Shown here piece after piece: positions 1 to 11,770 of a stretch of 64,000 bases of DNA (positions within the stretch are counted from its first letter, which is position 1; every line of letters starts with the position of its first letter). Source of the stretch: Eremophila alpestris peregrina (lineage: Eukaryota > Chordata > Aves > Passeriformes > Alaudidae); NCBI GenBank assembly GCA_009792885.1, contig WMCF01000015.1, positions 11,731,033 through 11,795,032 of the forward strand. The letters are read 5' to 3'. Both the position numbers and the translations under genes were made by a program. Below the pieces are notes generated by a model. The model made no database searches, was not told the DNA's origin, and was given only the letters and a program-made list of their open reading frames with translations.

Positions 1-1759
1 ACAGAATAAACTGGTAGACAAAATGTTCATATTTTCCTTTCCCATATATTCTTTTTCTTCCATAAGGATAAAATGCCCTTTCCTAATACTGGGTTGGAAG
101 ATGGACAAGTCCTACGAACATACGTACACCCAGAAATTATTCAAATTAAAATGAGACATTAGAAAGATAGACGGTCTCTATAGCAATTATTTAGGCAACC
201 AAGCTCACTATCTAACATATACTAAGATTCAGACTTCTATTTTCAACTCTTTCCTCCCCACTCCTCAACACAATCATCAATACAAACTTCAACCCTCAAT
301 CCTGTAGAGACTTCCAGGAAAAATCTTGTAAGGGAATTCTATTCTCAGTAATGTGCTTTCCACTAGGACTAAGTGTCCCCAGTGTTTTCAAATCTGACAT
401 TCAGAGCTACGTGCAAATTATTTGTGACTGAGCAAATTAGCTAATTAAATAATTGGCTTAGGGCTTCATAAAATTTGGCTGCTATGGAAATGAGGCTGTC
501 TGAACTTACAAGCTTCATCTAAGCATTAAAAGTACTTCATGTCTTTACTCCAGATGAAATTGAGGTAGTAACAGATTTGTTTTTAATATGGTTGTTTATA
601 GATTTGTTTTTGCATAGTTTCTAGAACAATATCCAGTGGGATACTTCTGGGAAGCGCTGCTCCCAAGTAAGACTGCAGTCTACCTTCCTCAGGGTGAACT
701 TCTAAACCATTGGAGCAGAGAGTATCCCCAGGACATGGCTCATTTTCTCCCTTGTTCAACGCTCTCTTGACTACCTACCCTCAGGGCAGATTTCAGAATG
801 ACCTTCCTAGACAATTCCTTCTTGACCCTAAACATTTTGTGGACTACACTGAGGAGACCTGGCAAACGTAGCAACAAAACTGCACTGTCCTTAACTAAAT
901 TTCCTTAATTAAAGGGAATTCAAAGTTCTCAAAAGCTGTTGTAACAGGTCTGAAGGAGGAAAAGGGGGTGAAAGGCTGTTCCCCTGTTCCCCCACAGACT
1001 ACTTGCCCATGGACTCTCAAAGATAAAATCTGAAGTAATGGTAGGAGAGCAACATGGAATCCACTCCCAAATGAGCCTCATCACCCTAAGTGTTCCCATG
1101 CCATAAACTGATATCACACAGTACAGCAACAAAGTAATCTTGATTCCTCTCCCTGCTCTGAAAATGATCACTGTGAGAAGCACATATAGGGATATATACA
1201 AGGTTAGGTACCACACCTGAACAAGCCACATTTTAATCAGTGGCTCCAAACATAGCAAATGCTTAGATCAAATTTATTTCCAACTCAGTCTGGGCAGATG
1301 TGTTGTTATCTCAACCCTTCTTGCCCAGCACTGGGAGCCAGTTAAGGTTCCAGTGGTTTAGGGAATGGTATTCCTCAGTTTACTACTCCCACTTGAAAGC
1401 ACACTGGCACTCTCTTCCCTTCCCCCTCCAGCTGGAAGAACAAAAGGCAAAGATCACGCATTGAGATAAGAACGATTTACTATGAACAACATTGATGTAA
1501 GAAAAGGAACAGTAACAGCAACAACAGGAATAAAAAGAATGTACAAAGAGAGAGTGATTCACATGCAAAATGCCCATAAGTCCAGGACAGTGAAAAACAA
1601 TACCGCACAGATCCTCCACCCAACATGCTCTTTCCCTGACCAGAAAGAAAAACCCTCTTTTCTGTGAAGCCAGAGTTTCTTTTTTCCACACCTGGCAGCA
1701 ATGTCAGAGGGTATCAAATAACAAAATCTGTTGGCTACACTCCCCCCCCTCTGGTTCCA
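1..1759. other. Unique AT-rich non-coding sequence
   Basis: No repeat or gene is recognised. Short open frames of 60-109 codons occur on both strands, but they overlap one another, lack recognisable domains and have no convincing splice context. One frame from about 616 to 767 is open for some 49 codons after a TAG, behind a modest acceptor-like T-rich tract. That length is expected by chance. A homopolymeric C run sits at about 1741-1748. I read this as intergenic or intronic. Confidence 0.6.
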
Positions 1760-2622
1760 TTTGGGCTGGAACCAGAACAGTGACAACAGAAAGGATTCTT
1801 CCTTTGCCCTGGCCTTTACTACCCAGACTGGCTTTCAGGAATCTCAGTTCCAAGAGACTGTGGAAAAGGTTGGAACCAGGAAGATGGACCCTTTTTGGAG
1901 GACAGTCAGGTCCAGATCAGAGAATACATAAACCAACTGAAAATCCATAAATCCATGGACCCTGATAAGATAAACCCACAAGCCTTGAGGGAATGGTGTC
2001 ATTGTGATGCCAGTTTTGACAATCTTTGATGAATCATTTCAACTGGGAGAAGTTCCCAATGACTGGAGGAAAGCAAACATCACTCATGTCTTCAAGAAGG
2101 GCAACAAGGAGGTGACCTGAGGAATTAAAGGGTAGTCACCTTGGTCCCTGATAAGATGATTGAATATCTAATCCTGGAATCCATTTCCAGGCTCATGTAC
2201 TAAAAGAAAATAATCAGGATTAATCAGCATGGCTTCACCAAGGGAAAGGTATACCTGATGAAATTGATTACATTGTATAATGAAATGATTTTCCTAGTAG
2301 ATAAGGAAACATCAGTGGACACCAGTGCCTACCCGGACTTCAGGAAGGCCTTTAACACTGTCTTCCCTAAGATTCTCATGGAGATGTTCCTAATGTGTAG
2401 GCTGGATCAGCAGACAGTGATGTGGATTGAAATATGGCAAAATGGCTGGGCCCAGACTGTAGTGATCAGTAGCCTAAAGCTTAGCTGGGGACCAGTAATT
2501 AGCAATGTACCCTAGATGTGAGTACTGAGACCAGCCCTGTTAAACACTTCCATAATGATCTGAGAGATGGTATGGAGTATACCTCCAGCAAGTTATGATC
2601 TCAACCATTCTGTGATTCTCTG
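1760..2622 (+). mobile_element. CR1 LINE fragment with degenerate reverse transcriptase
   Basis: CR1 is the main non-LTR retrotransposon of birds; its ORF2 encodes endonuclease and reverse transcriptase. Translation over 1930-2520 follows the CR1 RT order: a segment like SMDPDKI, then an FNWEKFPMTGGKQTSL-like stretch, then QHGFTKGK, then a YPDFRKAFNTV segment corresponding to the usual LDFSKAFDTV box, then WLNGRAQ-like wording. The frame is broken by stops and shifts. After the segment resembling NDLEDG-MECTSSK the copy jumps to the CR1 tail (AACCATTCTGTGATTCT, ending about 2622). The catalytic FADDT box and nearly all the 3' UTR are therefore deleted. The 5' edge near 1760 is approximate. 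This is an inactive, moderately old copy. Confidence 0.88.
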
Positions 2623-3127
2623 ACCTCTATAATCCCTATAGTTTTAATAAAAGTTTGTCTGCTCTTTTTCTTAGCTGTCATCCTGGAATACAGACACTGC
2701 CTGAATAAATAATTTTATATTGTTCACTTCAAATTGGGTAATATTTTGGGTTTTGCTAGCTAAGCAACTGCAATATATAGGGTTCAACCAAATTTTTATT
2801 TCTATCTACATCAGCCATGAATTTATGGATATCATATTGTAAAAATATTCATATTTGTCTGGTTTTTATTTCCTCACATATTTTCACTGAACATTCAAAG
2901 CTTCTTGTACTATTGAACTGAACAATGGGAATGGAGGAGTAGACGTTCTTGGCTTGGAATGAGATGGAGCCCTATCCAGTATGAATTATGGAGGCAGCTG
3001 AATCTTTGATTTTTATGAACAGGTGGTGAGATAAAAGATTTACATATGGATATAAAATAGAGAAACTTTCATGAGTAAATAAATTTTCTTGGCTGCTCAA
3101 GAATTATTTCAAGAAAAAGCATAGCAG

Positions 3128-3158
3128 TACAGTCTCTCTTTTTGAGAGAGAGACTGTA
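3128..3158. repeat. Perfect 12-bp inverted repeat (hairpin)
   Basis: TACAGTCTCTCT at 3128-3139 is matched exactly by its reverse complement AGAGAGACTGTA at 3147-3158, with a 7-base centre TTTTGAG. The arms are pyrimidine-rich and purine-rich, so the transcript of either strand could form a stable stem. No flanking CpG or LTR context explains it. Confidence 0.85.
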
Positions 3159-4381
3159 GCCCAGCAAATATGACTTGTGAAATTATTAGTAAAAGGCCAC
3201 AGGAGCTGTATTGACCTGACACTGCAGGGTCTCAGCAGTTATCTGGACTTGTCTTGGCCTATGCTGGTTTTAGCTGTTAAAACAATTGTTAAATGGTCAA
3301 GTGACAAGTTGACTACTGGCTATCACTTTTTACCTTAACTCTGTAAGTACTTACATGTCATAGAAGAAACCCAGTCAGTCACTTTACAACAAACAATAGT
3401 GTTTTATTTTAGTCCCTTATCATTAACTGAGGCCATTAATTGACAAAGAGGGGGAAAACCAATAATGTTTACATATAAATATAAATATACACATATATAC
3501 ATAAATTTCAAATTCTAAGTGGCTATTTCATTATTCTATTTCATTACATGCAAAAGTACACATATCCTTTTTGCATACAGTACCAGTATCTATCTTAAAA
3601 ACTTTTTATGAAATTTTCAAAGGCCATCTTTGTGGTATTGAAAAATACACCAGCAATAAGGAAACATATAAAAAGAATCCTAACCAGACCCCAAGACTGA
3701 GATTAAAGTTTCCCAGCTATAAGTGTTAATGCATCCTGTGCAATGTGATGGTGGCTTCTCATAAATGCTCCTTTACATTTTATTGGCAAAACCTAACACT
3801 GCTGACCCAGAGAAATATTGAGAAGGGTTCCAAAGAAGGCAGGAAGATATCAGGAATTTCATGTATAGCACTTTCATTAGAATGATTTTGAAGAAGTGAC
3901 TAGAAAATTTGCTCCAGAATTAGTAGCATCCATTGCAATTCTAGTAATAATTACCATTTGTATTTTGGGTGCAAGGTTAATACTTCATTTATGCTAACAA
4001 GTAAATACTTGAGTACACCATACTTGGTGGCTTGCCTTTTACCCATAACAAGGAGCTAAGGAAGCATCTCTGATTTCCCTATTTAGTTTTAATTTGATGA
4101 AAAATAAATCTATGTTCTCACTTCTGATTAAATGCTAATGCTTTCCTAGTGATCTTTCAAATAATAGTTGCTCAGTTACTCATTTGTTCAAGTATAAAGC
4201 ATTTCGGTCTAGCTACATTCCCACAGTCTAGTTTTTTGTTATTCATTTTTTTAAATTATTTTTTTAATTTAGACTAGTTTCTTCATTGCTACAAACATTT
4301 TTAAGCTATATTTTTAATATGTGAAAAATTGCTATTTCCCATCTAAATTGTTTACTTGAAAACTCTACCTATCTTCTTCAG

Positions 4382-4438
4382 GGTACAGCAAGATAATAGA
4401 ATTCTCTCCGTGTGAGGAATAAAGAATCTAATACTGTT
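4382..4438 (+). other. Splice-bounded non-coding segment (cryptic exon candidate)
   Basis: A pyrimidine-rich tract ending CTTCTTCAG precedes this 57-base segment, and GTAAGT follows it immediately. All three frames contain a stop (TAA, TGA, TAA), so it could only be a non-coding or poison exon. Pairs like this also arise by chance in tens of kilobases. Confidence 0.15.
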
Positions 4439-4727
4439 GTAAGTTGTAAAATTAGTTTAGAACAACTATTTCTCACTAAGCACATTCATATTTATTGATT
4501 TGTCATGCACATATTTTAATGCGACAAGTGAGTTAAGATTTGTCCGTTTGCATTGCAGAGCTGGCTGGAATATAATCTATTGATTTCCAGAATCACTTCA
4601 CTTACACCTGAGGCTTACAACATTGGCATTATCAGAAGGAAAGAATACAGTCCAGCAGGATTAAAAGAACTGTTTGTATTCCCTGTAGGCTCAACAGCCA
4701 CCAGAGACTTTTAGGACCCAAAGAGGA

Positions 4728-4814
4728 TACCTCAATTATCCAGGATCCAGCGTACCTCAATTATCCAGGATCCAGCGTACCTCAATTATCCAGGATCCAG
4801 CGTACCTCAATTAT
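4728..4814. repeat. 25-bp minisatellite, about 3.5 copies
   Basis: The unit TACCTCAATTATCCAGGATCCAGCG occurs three times without a mismatch (4728-4752, 4753-4777, 4778-4802) and is followed by 12 bases of a fourth copy (4803-4814). Complete identity between units suggests recent expansion or homogenisation. Each unit carries a BamHI-type GGATCC palindrome. Copy number in other individuals cannot be judged from one sequence. Confidence 0.95.
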
Positions 4815-5646
4815 TTGCCTCCCTCTTCATGCTGATCACCTAAAGATATTCTTTGTTTCTAACTGGTAAATTAGTAAACATATGCTGGTGACAAAAAGTT
4901 GATCTCTCCAAAGAGATACATATTTCTTTTCTCTCTTACTGATATTTTTGGGGTCATCTGAATTGTAGATTAGGGAGCCATGACACTAGGTACTCAGTCT
5001 GTTAAAAATTTTAATTTTAGCCAATGCACACAAAGCTGTATTTCTACCCAACCATTTTGACAATATTTATGCAATGTGTACATATGTAATACGTACACAA
5101 ATTTAAGTAATTTTCTTATTCCTTACTGTATATTTATTGATTTGTTTATTTAAGGATCACTGTTTATTGTGGTTGGGTTTTTTGTATTTGGTTTTTTTCC
5201 TTTGTCCTAGAGTTAGGTTTCATTCATTACAGAGAAGGGCCATTTATGTTAACCACCCGTGGGAGAAAGTAGGTAAAACAACCCACAATTTCAGTATTAA
5301 AGGATTTTTAAGAATTGATGACTGAATTAACATGTGCTTTGTTCTTCACTCTTCCATCTTCCCAAGCAAGTAGGAACATTTATACGATCCATTAAAATCT
5401 ATAAATTCATTTACCAGTCCAAAATCTTGAATAAAATAATAGCTTCCCACTCTGAAATAGAAGGGAACACTCAGATGTGCAGATTCTTGTGGTCAAAAAG
5501 AAATTAAAATTCAGAGGGTCTGCAGAAACTTTCAGTTTTCCATTTCACTTTGGAATTGGTATAAATTAGTACCTTATCTTCTAGTATAAGCACACAGTTA
5601 TGAGTTTTTAATAAGAGGCAGGTGAAAGTGAAAAGACAGGAAAATT
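4815..5646. other. Unique non-coding sequence
   Basis: AT-rich sequence with no recognised gene or repeat. The only open frame of note (5137-5325, 62 codons) is rich in hydrophobic and aromatic residues and has no recognisable motif. The flanks show no promoter-like composition. Confidence 0.55.
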
Positions 5647-5698
5647 AGAGAGAGCGAGAGAGAAAGACAAGAAGAAAGTAAGGAAGAAAGGAAGAAAT
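5647..5698. repeat. GA-rich purine tract
   Basis: Almost uninterrupted purines on the plus strand (GAGAGAGC, GAAAGACAAGAAGAAAG, GGAAGAAAGGAAG). This is an imperfect GA/GAAA simple repeat. Confidence 0.85.
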
Positions 5699-8600
5699 AA
5701 AAGTCACCATCCTGGCATCAGTGCTGATCCAGCTGATGGGGTGTCCAGGGTCCTGAGTCATGTGCCTGGGCTTTCTAAAGGTATCTTTTCACAGATTATT
5801 AAATCATATAAAACTGAATAAGGCCCCTCAGTTGGCTATGTGAAAAAAAAAAATCTGAACTTATTTAATTCTGTTAATTTAACACAAATAACTGGTTCTT
5901 TGTTGAACCCAGGCTAAGTGCTGATTCTAGATAGAGCTCAACCATTCTCCAAGTCATTTTATCAATTTATCTGGTCCTAAAAACCTTAAGTAAGTCAACT
6001 CTTTACATGAAGGCTTTTCCCTTCCTCTATCACAAACATCTGATGGGGCACAGTGCAAGGTTGCACTGGGTGCTGGTGTCAACATGGTATGAGCTGCAGG
6101 GGGTGAAGGGATGGCGTCTGTGAGAAGAGGTTGTGATGGACACAGCTGTTTCTTTTCATCTGCCTCCAAAGGGCCAATCAGAGGATACAGCCAAAACTTG
6201 AAATGGACATACAAGGTAGTGGTGTTTTTAAGATAAGGCTAAAATTGCTCTGGACATGAGGCAGACGTAGTGTGGTGGTGAGGTAAGGTGAAAGGGCAAG
6301 AAGCAGTGGATGGAACAATAGTGTTAGAGAAGAAAGAGCAAGTGGAGGTGCTCCATGGAGGAAAAGACAATCCCTGCAGCCCATGAAGAATGCACACTGT
6401 AGCACCTTTACTCATGGACCCATGCTGGAAGAGAGGAAAAAAGAGTGGAGGAAAACGTGGCAGACATGAACTGCTATGGATTGACTGTGACTTCTATTCC
6501 TCATCCCCCCTGCATTGCTCAGGAAGGAAGAGAAAACAGAGTCAGTGGTGAAGGAATAAGGAACCTGGGAAAATGGAAAGAATGGTGATACTTTGGTGTT
6601 CGCCTTATTGTTTCACAATACCTCCAAGTATTTATTGTGTTTGGCAGTAAATTTATTAACTTTTTCTAAGGCAAGTCCTGAGAAAGTAATTGGTAAAAAA
6701 TCTCCCTACTCTAATCTTAACCCACAAGTGTTCTCATTCCTGTTCATACATTTTCATTTTGCCCTACTTGTGGGGTGAGAAGGCAAGTGAGTGCCTGGGT
6801 GGAAGTTTAGCTCCCAAGGGTAACCCTGCACAATAATAGGACATTTGTTATTAGAATAATATACTTCGTTTTCCTTGTATATAGGATGACTAAGAGGACA
6901 AAGAAAGTTGGAGACATTTATGTGAAAGTTTATGAGCCTTTTGTGAATAACATATGGAAAAAGACTGTCAGTCAAAGATATAACAGAGAACAGGGTTTAC
7001 TTTTCCTGTTATGAGAACAAGAGTAACAGTTTTGATTTAAATATATATCGTAGGAACACCGAATTACTCAGTTTAGATAAGGGCTGCATATGTAATGTAC
7101 AAAATCTTCTTTAATTGTGATTTGTTCCATTTGTACCCTAACCTCCAGTATTACTCCATATGTGAATACATTTTAGTAGAGCAGGGAGAGATGGAAATAC
7201 CATTAAGTATCATCACAGAGAATAAGACTAATGGTGGTTTTAATTATTTTGCTAACATCATTGGAGCCATTACCTCATAATAAAAAGTGCTGAATGGTCA
7301 CCTTTTCCCAACCTTTCTCACCACTTATCATCAAAAAGCAAAGCATAATGGGCAACAGCTGTTTCTGCTATTTCATAGATTTAGCTACACTCCCTAAGTG
7401 AGCAGTGTAGTTCACCAACATTCATTACTCCACAAGTCCATAATTACAAACTCAAAGTTAATCTGCAAAACATTGGCATCTATTTTTAAGACAGATGAAG
7501 GAAGGCTTTTAGTTTTCATTATGAAAATTTACTTTTCTTTCTTTTGTCTCATTTCAAGATTCCGCTGCCACATCTTTGCTCTTTCTAATTTTCAGCCTTA
7601 TTATAATTCTTTCAGCCATTTGTTTTTCACATCTTTAAAGTCAGAAAGCTAGAAAGCTATACTTTTGTGTGTTTGCTGGCCTTGCATCTTCATAAGTCTA
7701 CTTTTATTTTGTTTATTTTTTTTTCAATTTTGTTTTGTTTCTTTCTCCTGATGTCTGTGCGAATGTCTGGGTGAAAAAATTAACCAAGGCTAGAGAACAT
7801 GAACAAAACTTAAGGCAACTTTTACAGTAGAAAACTAGAGAAAGAAAGCTGCTTATATATGTAATATGTAATAAACATAGTAAATAAAATGTTTTCATTC
7901 TAAGAGAATGTACTGTTGAATTTGAACTTTTTTAAGGGAAAGTATTTTTTGCTCAAAGATTTTTTTTTTTTTTAATCAGGATGAATTTTGCAGGGAAGAT
8001 TTTTCTTATTTAAACTATGACTGAAATTAGACTTCCTCAGTTCACTATAAATATTCATTTTTCTATTATGTGAGGTACCTAAACAAAATTATCTCAATTT
8101 CCCTTCTTCATCTGGCAGCCTATTTTTCAAACCTCCCTGGGACTAACTGGCAGTTTGGGTTATGTTCTCTCGCTGAAAGAAAGAAAGATGTTGGCTTTTG
8201 ACCATTTTTTTGGCATAAGTCATAAATCAAAATTATGAATCAGACGCACTAAAAATCTTTATGTCTTAAAGATGACTTAATATTCCCATTGCACCAGAGG
8301 AGTTAACTCCTGACTACATTATGTAGAGGTACTGCACTGTGTATTCTGCAGTAACAGTTCAGAGAATTGTGCAGCTGCCTTCTCTCTTTCAGTCCACATG
8401 GTTTCCTCTTCCTGAAAACAGAAGCACAGAATGTAATCTGGCTGAATCTTAAAATCATGTCAAAGGCCTGGCCATATACCCAAACTAGATACCTTGTCAT
8501 GTATTTTGCAGAAGAGTTATAGCCTCTGGACTGAGTTCCTAAAACAGAGATAACGCAAATCAGTCCTCAATTCTGATTGCTTTATTTTAATTGGATAACT

Positions 8601-8729
8601 CACTAAAACTCATTACTCAAAGGAAAGACAATGGATTCTTTACATTCTTTCTTAAGTACAATTAGTGTTACTTTAGTTTATTTTTTCTGTACATCAGTCT
8701 CTTTTCAAAGCCATAAAGACTGTTGTTAT
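5699..8729. other. Unique non-coding sequence
   Basis: No recognised gene or transposon. The part at about 5950-6420 is somewhat less AT-rich and gives two overlapping minus-strand open frames (86 and 75 codons), neither with a recognisable motif. Poly-T and poly-A runs occur near 5842, 7720 and 7963. Confidence 0.55.
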
Positions 8730-8765
8730 AAAAACGATTTTAAAAACGATTTTAAAAACGATTTT
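8730..8765. repeat. 12-bp tandem triplication
   Basis: AAAAACGATTTT is repeated exactly three times (8730-8741, 8742-8753, 8754-8765). The unit is itself close to palindromic around its central CG. In one frame it reads KNDF repeated, but that frame shows no other sign of coding. Confidence 0.92.
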
Positions 8766-11715
8766 GAGGGAAAAGTGATTTTTACTATACAGACCTATTT
8801 CACATGTTTCCTCTCATTCCTACATAAATCAGATAGATTTCTAGTAAAACACCAGATAAAATGTAGCTTGTTCTAGTCCTCCAGGGCATTACTGGAAGAG
8901 TAGTAATAATGCAGATTTTCAGAGGTTTTGGAAACTGTTGCTTGCATACACTGATGTTCAAAGATCACTGTATTATCAGTTAGTTTTGCACAAGATTTTG
9001 ATTGTTATCAGCACTAAGTTCGATGCAAACTAAAACACAGTAACTAAAGATTTCTGTAGCTTTTAATCCCATTTGAATGACAAAGCTTACACTATTAATT
9101 AAAGTAATACACAAATCAAATAGTTTTTATTTTTACATCAGTGATAAGCCCCTTGACCAATTGTTATATTACCTCTCCACTACTAGAGCTTTCATCCTGG
9201 CCTGTCACATGCAGTGGAATGAAGGACTATTAAAACACAGGGGTATAGCTAGGATGAAAAGGACTGCATTTTGTGCTGTTACAGGGCAATCTCTTTTATA
9301 TGTGTGATGCTTAAACCTGTGGATGTAAAAGGCAAATGAACATTTCCCTTCCAAAGACAAGAGTCAGGCAAGTAGTCATTGTAGAGCACTCATGCTCACT
9401 GGTGATAGAAATGTGGTAAGTTGTGATGAGACAAGAATTTTTTTGGTTAGCTCTCCAGTTGAACTTGGTATAAGAGTGTGACAGTGAGCCTTCAGTTGCT
9501 GATCCTGTAGAACTTGTCATTTTTCTGGAGCACATATGTCAACTGAGAAAGGATCTTGTCCTATCCCCACGAAGTCAATGGCAAGCTTTGAAACATCAGT
9601 CACATCCTGATTTAGTTTGAAAGAACAGGGGATGAACACTTCTATTTGGTTACTTAAAATTGTTCATGGTTTCAGTTTCTTTTTTTTTAAATAGTTACTT
9701 TTTAGCTATTGAGTTCCCTGACACTGAATTACTGATATTTTTTTCAGTATTTTGGGGATAAAATGTAGAAAACTCTTTATGTTTAAATGCTTCTTGATTT
9801 TGATTGTTTTGTTTCGTTTTGTTTCTGGTTTTGTTTTTAAATTTAATTTTTTTTTAATATATTGCATCACAGTGTCTATTTTCTTCATGGAACATGCTTA
9901 GACGTTGATGGAATACCACATCAACCAGATTGCCCCATCTAGACTGAGGGGGACATAATCCATTCTTTTTATGGCTATTTGGATTTTTCAACTGAAAAAC
10001 GTTCTAACTTTCAGCATGGCTAATCCACCACTAATCCTAAGAAACCTTTTACCACAATGCTTCAAGGGAAGACACAAAAATATGTATTACTCATTGTATA
10101 CCTATTACCATATGTTAATTTCATTTTTCTTACCTTTCATTTTGAGGAACAGCTGACCTCTCAAAAAGTGGGTTAATAGAATGGTTCTTAATCATGTCAA
10201 AGAATTACAAGGTAAAGAAACATAATAATCCTGTTTCCTTACTGTAGAATAGAAAAGATGAAACTGCTCACACTGCAGGTAAAACTTGAAAGACATCTTA
10301 CATTTTAGAATACTTACTTCAGTTTGGAGCAGAAAAATGGAGATTTGAAAAAACACAATTGTTTGGAAACTGTTCCGTGTTTGCTGCATAAAATAAAAAA
10401 AGATCTCTTGGCAATGAAATCTGTGATTTTCTATGTTATTGTAATTTTCATTTTTTTCTTTTTTGCTCACATCCCTAAACCTTCTTTACTGAAAGGAGAT
10501 TATTCTATTTGTCTTCACAAACTCCTATAACCTTGACTCATTCAAAAAGAAAAAGAAGACACTTTTTTCAGTTTAATGTTTTAAGTTGTCTTTTTTTTTT
10601 TGCTTTTGGTTGTGTTTTTTCAAAGATGTGTCTGAACTACAAAGCAGAGTTGAGCAATGAGGATTCAAATTCATCCATACAATGCATATATCACTTGTGA
10701 ACTAAAGAGTTACATTTTTTTTTTCAGTTCAAGAGCACAAGGCCATTTTCTGAATTAATTGTTTTTAGCTTCCCCATTTCTGCTGATGTGGGATTCTTTT
10801 TTTCAGTTTATATTTCAGCATATAGGAGCTGGAACACATTCTAACATAAGGCCATCCACAATGGATGTATGTGTTTCAGCCTGATTAACTTACAAATTTC
10901 TGATCTCAGGCTTCGGGTCTGGGAGGAAAATGAAAGACCAAAAGAAAAAAAAAAATTCAGTTATAAGAGATACAAAAGACCAGAAATCCCACACCGCCCC
11001 CCCGGCCCCATGTCAAGCAGATGATCAGGAATGTTTTTTTAAAAAGTGGCAAGAAATGTCTCTAGAAACATTTATAAACTTATTTCTCAGCAAACACAGA
11101 GGTTAATTTTTGAAAAGAGCTGCAAGAATCAGAATTTGATCATGGACAGAGAAATGTCTGTATCAATTTATTAGGGCAATTATGTTTCTAAATGCTCTTA
11201 GATTGAACTGTTTGTACATTGATACTTAAATATCTCAGTCTCCAGCTCATGGGAACTCTTAAATGGCTCGTGGAACTGGCTCGACTGTCATAGCTGAATA
11301 CTGTACAAAACATGCCTTAAAAAGGAAACATTCATTTTTACAAGCATGGATGCTTTTAATTTTGTTGCACAGCAGTTGGTAGATGAAGCCTGGTGACAAG
11401 TAGACAAACAAGTGAGGTCCTCCCTGACCCAGAATATGTAAAAACCAAAACAGAACAAAGGGACCCATACTAATAAAATTGTTGAATTTCCGGAGAAGAA
11501 ACCATATCCATGCCTGGAAGCAGTAAATGTAAGAATTCAACCTCTTCATAGAACTGTCAGTGGGAAGAGATAAGGAAGAGAAGATGCTACTGAGACTAAA
11601 ACTCTGAAACATTCAAACAGATGATAAAGGAATTGAAAGATCTTTTTTTTTTGTCTTTGAAATTCAATTGATTTTGTGGATTGGTTAATAGTGGGGGCTT
11701 GTTTGGTGTGGTTAG
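8766..11715. other. Unique non-coding sequence
   Basis: AT-rich with many T runs (near 9679, 9848, 10590, 10715). No recognised gene or transposon. A splice-bounded 66-base segment on the minus strand (10318-10383) is listed separately. The minus-strand frame at 11259-11612 (117 codons) has no recognisable domain, and the plus strand of the same interval is also ordinary non-coding sequence. Confidence 0.5.
10318..10383 (-). other. Splice-bounded 66-base open segment (weak exon candidate)
   Basis: Read on the minus strand, a T-rich acceptor ending TTTATGCAG leads into 66 bases (22 codons, no stop in one frame, phase 0-0) followed by GTAAGT. The frame continues open on both sides, within a minus-strand frame covering 10192-10470. 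The peptide is hydrophobic and unfamiliar, so I favour coincidence. Confidence 0.12.
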
Positions 11716-11716
11716 T

Positions 11717-11770
11717 TTTGTTTTTTTTTTTTTTTTTTCCTTTTTTTTCAATTTTTTTCCTTTTTTTTTA
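11717..11770. repeat. Poly-T tract
   Basis: Long T runs interrupted by a few C and A bases. There is no CR1 3' end or AATAAA complement beside it to mark a retrotransposed tail. Confidence 0.9.

Larger units (their letters stand above)
2623..4727. other. Unique AT-rich non-coding sequence
   Basis: No gene or known repeat is seen. It contains a 12-bp perfect inverted repeat (3128-3158), AT-alternating stretches near 3470-3500, a T/A-rich block near 4240-4320 and a splice-like pair at 4382-4438, each listed separately. An open frame of about 60 codons at 4530-4713 lies behind an acceptor-like tract but has no usable donor and no recognised homology. Confidence 0.55.

Noticed and set aside
616..767. 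About 49 open codons after a TTTGCATAG acceptor-like site
   Set aside because: The acceptor is weak and the frame length is within chance; there is no recognised peptide.
4530..4713. About 60 open codons behind an acceptor-like tract, protein-like composition
   Set aside because: No usable donor or recognised homology. Such a length is expected by chance many times in 64 kb.
11259..11612. 117-codon minus-strand open frame
   Set aside because: No recognisable domain. Composition is as expected of AT-rich DNA read in reverse, and no splice signals are apparent.
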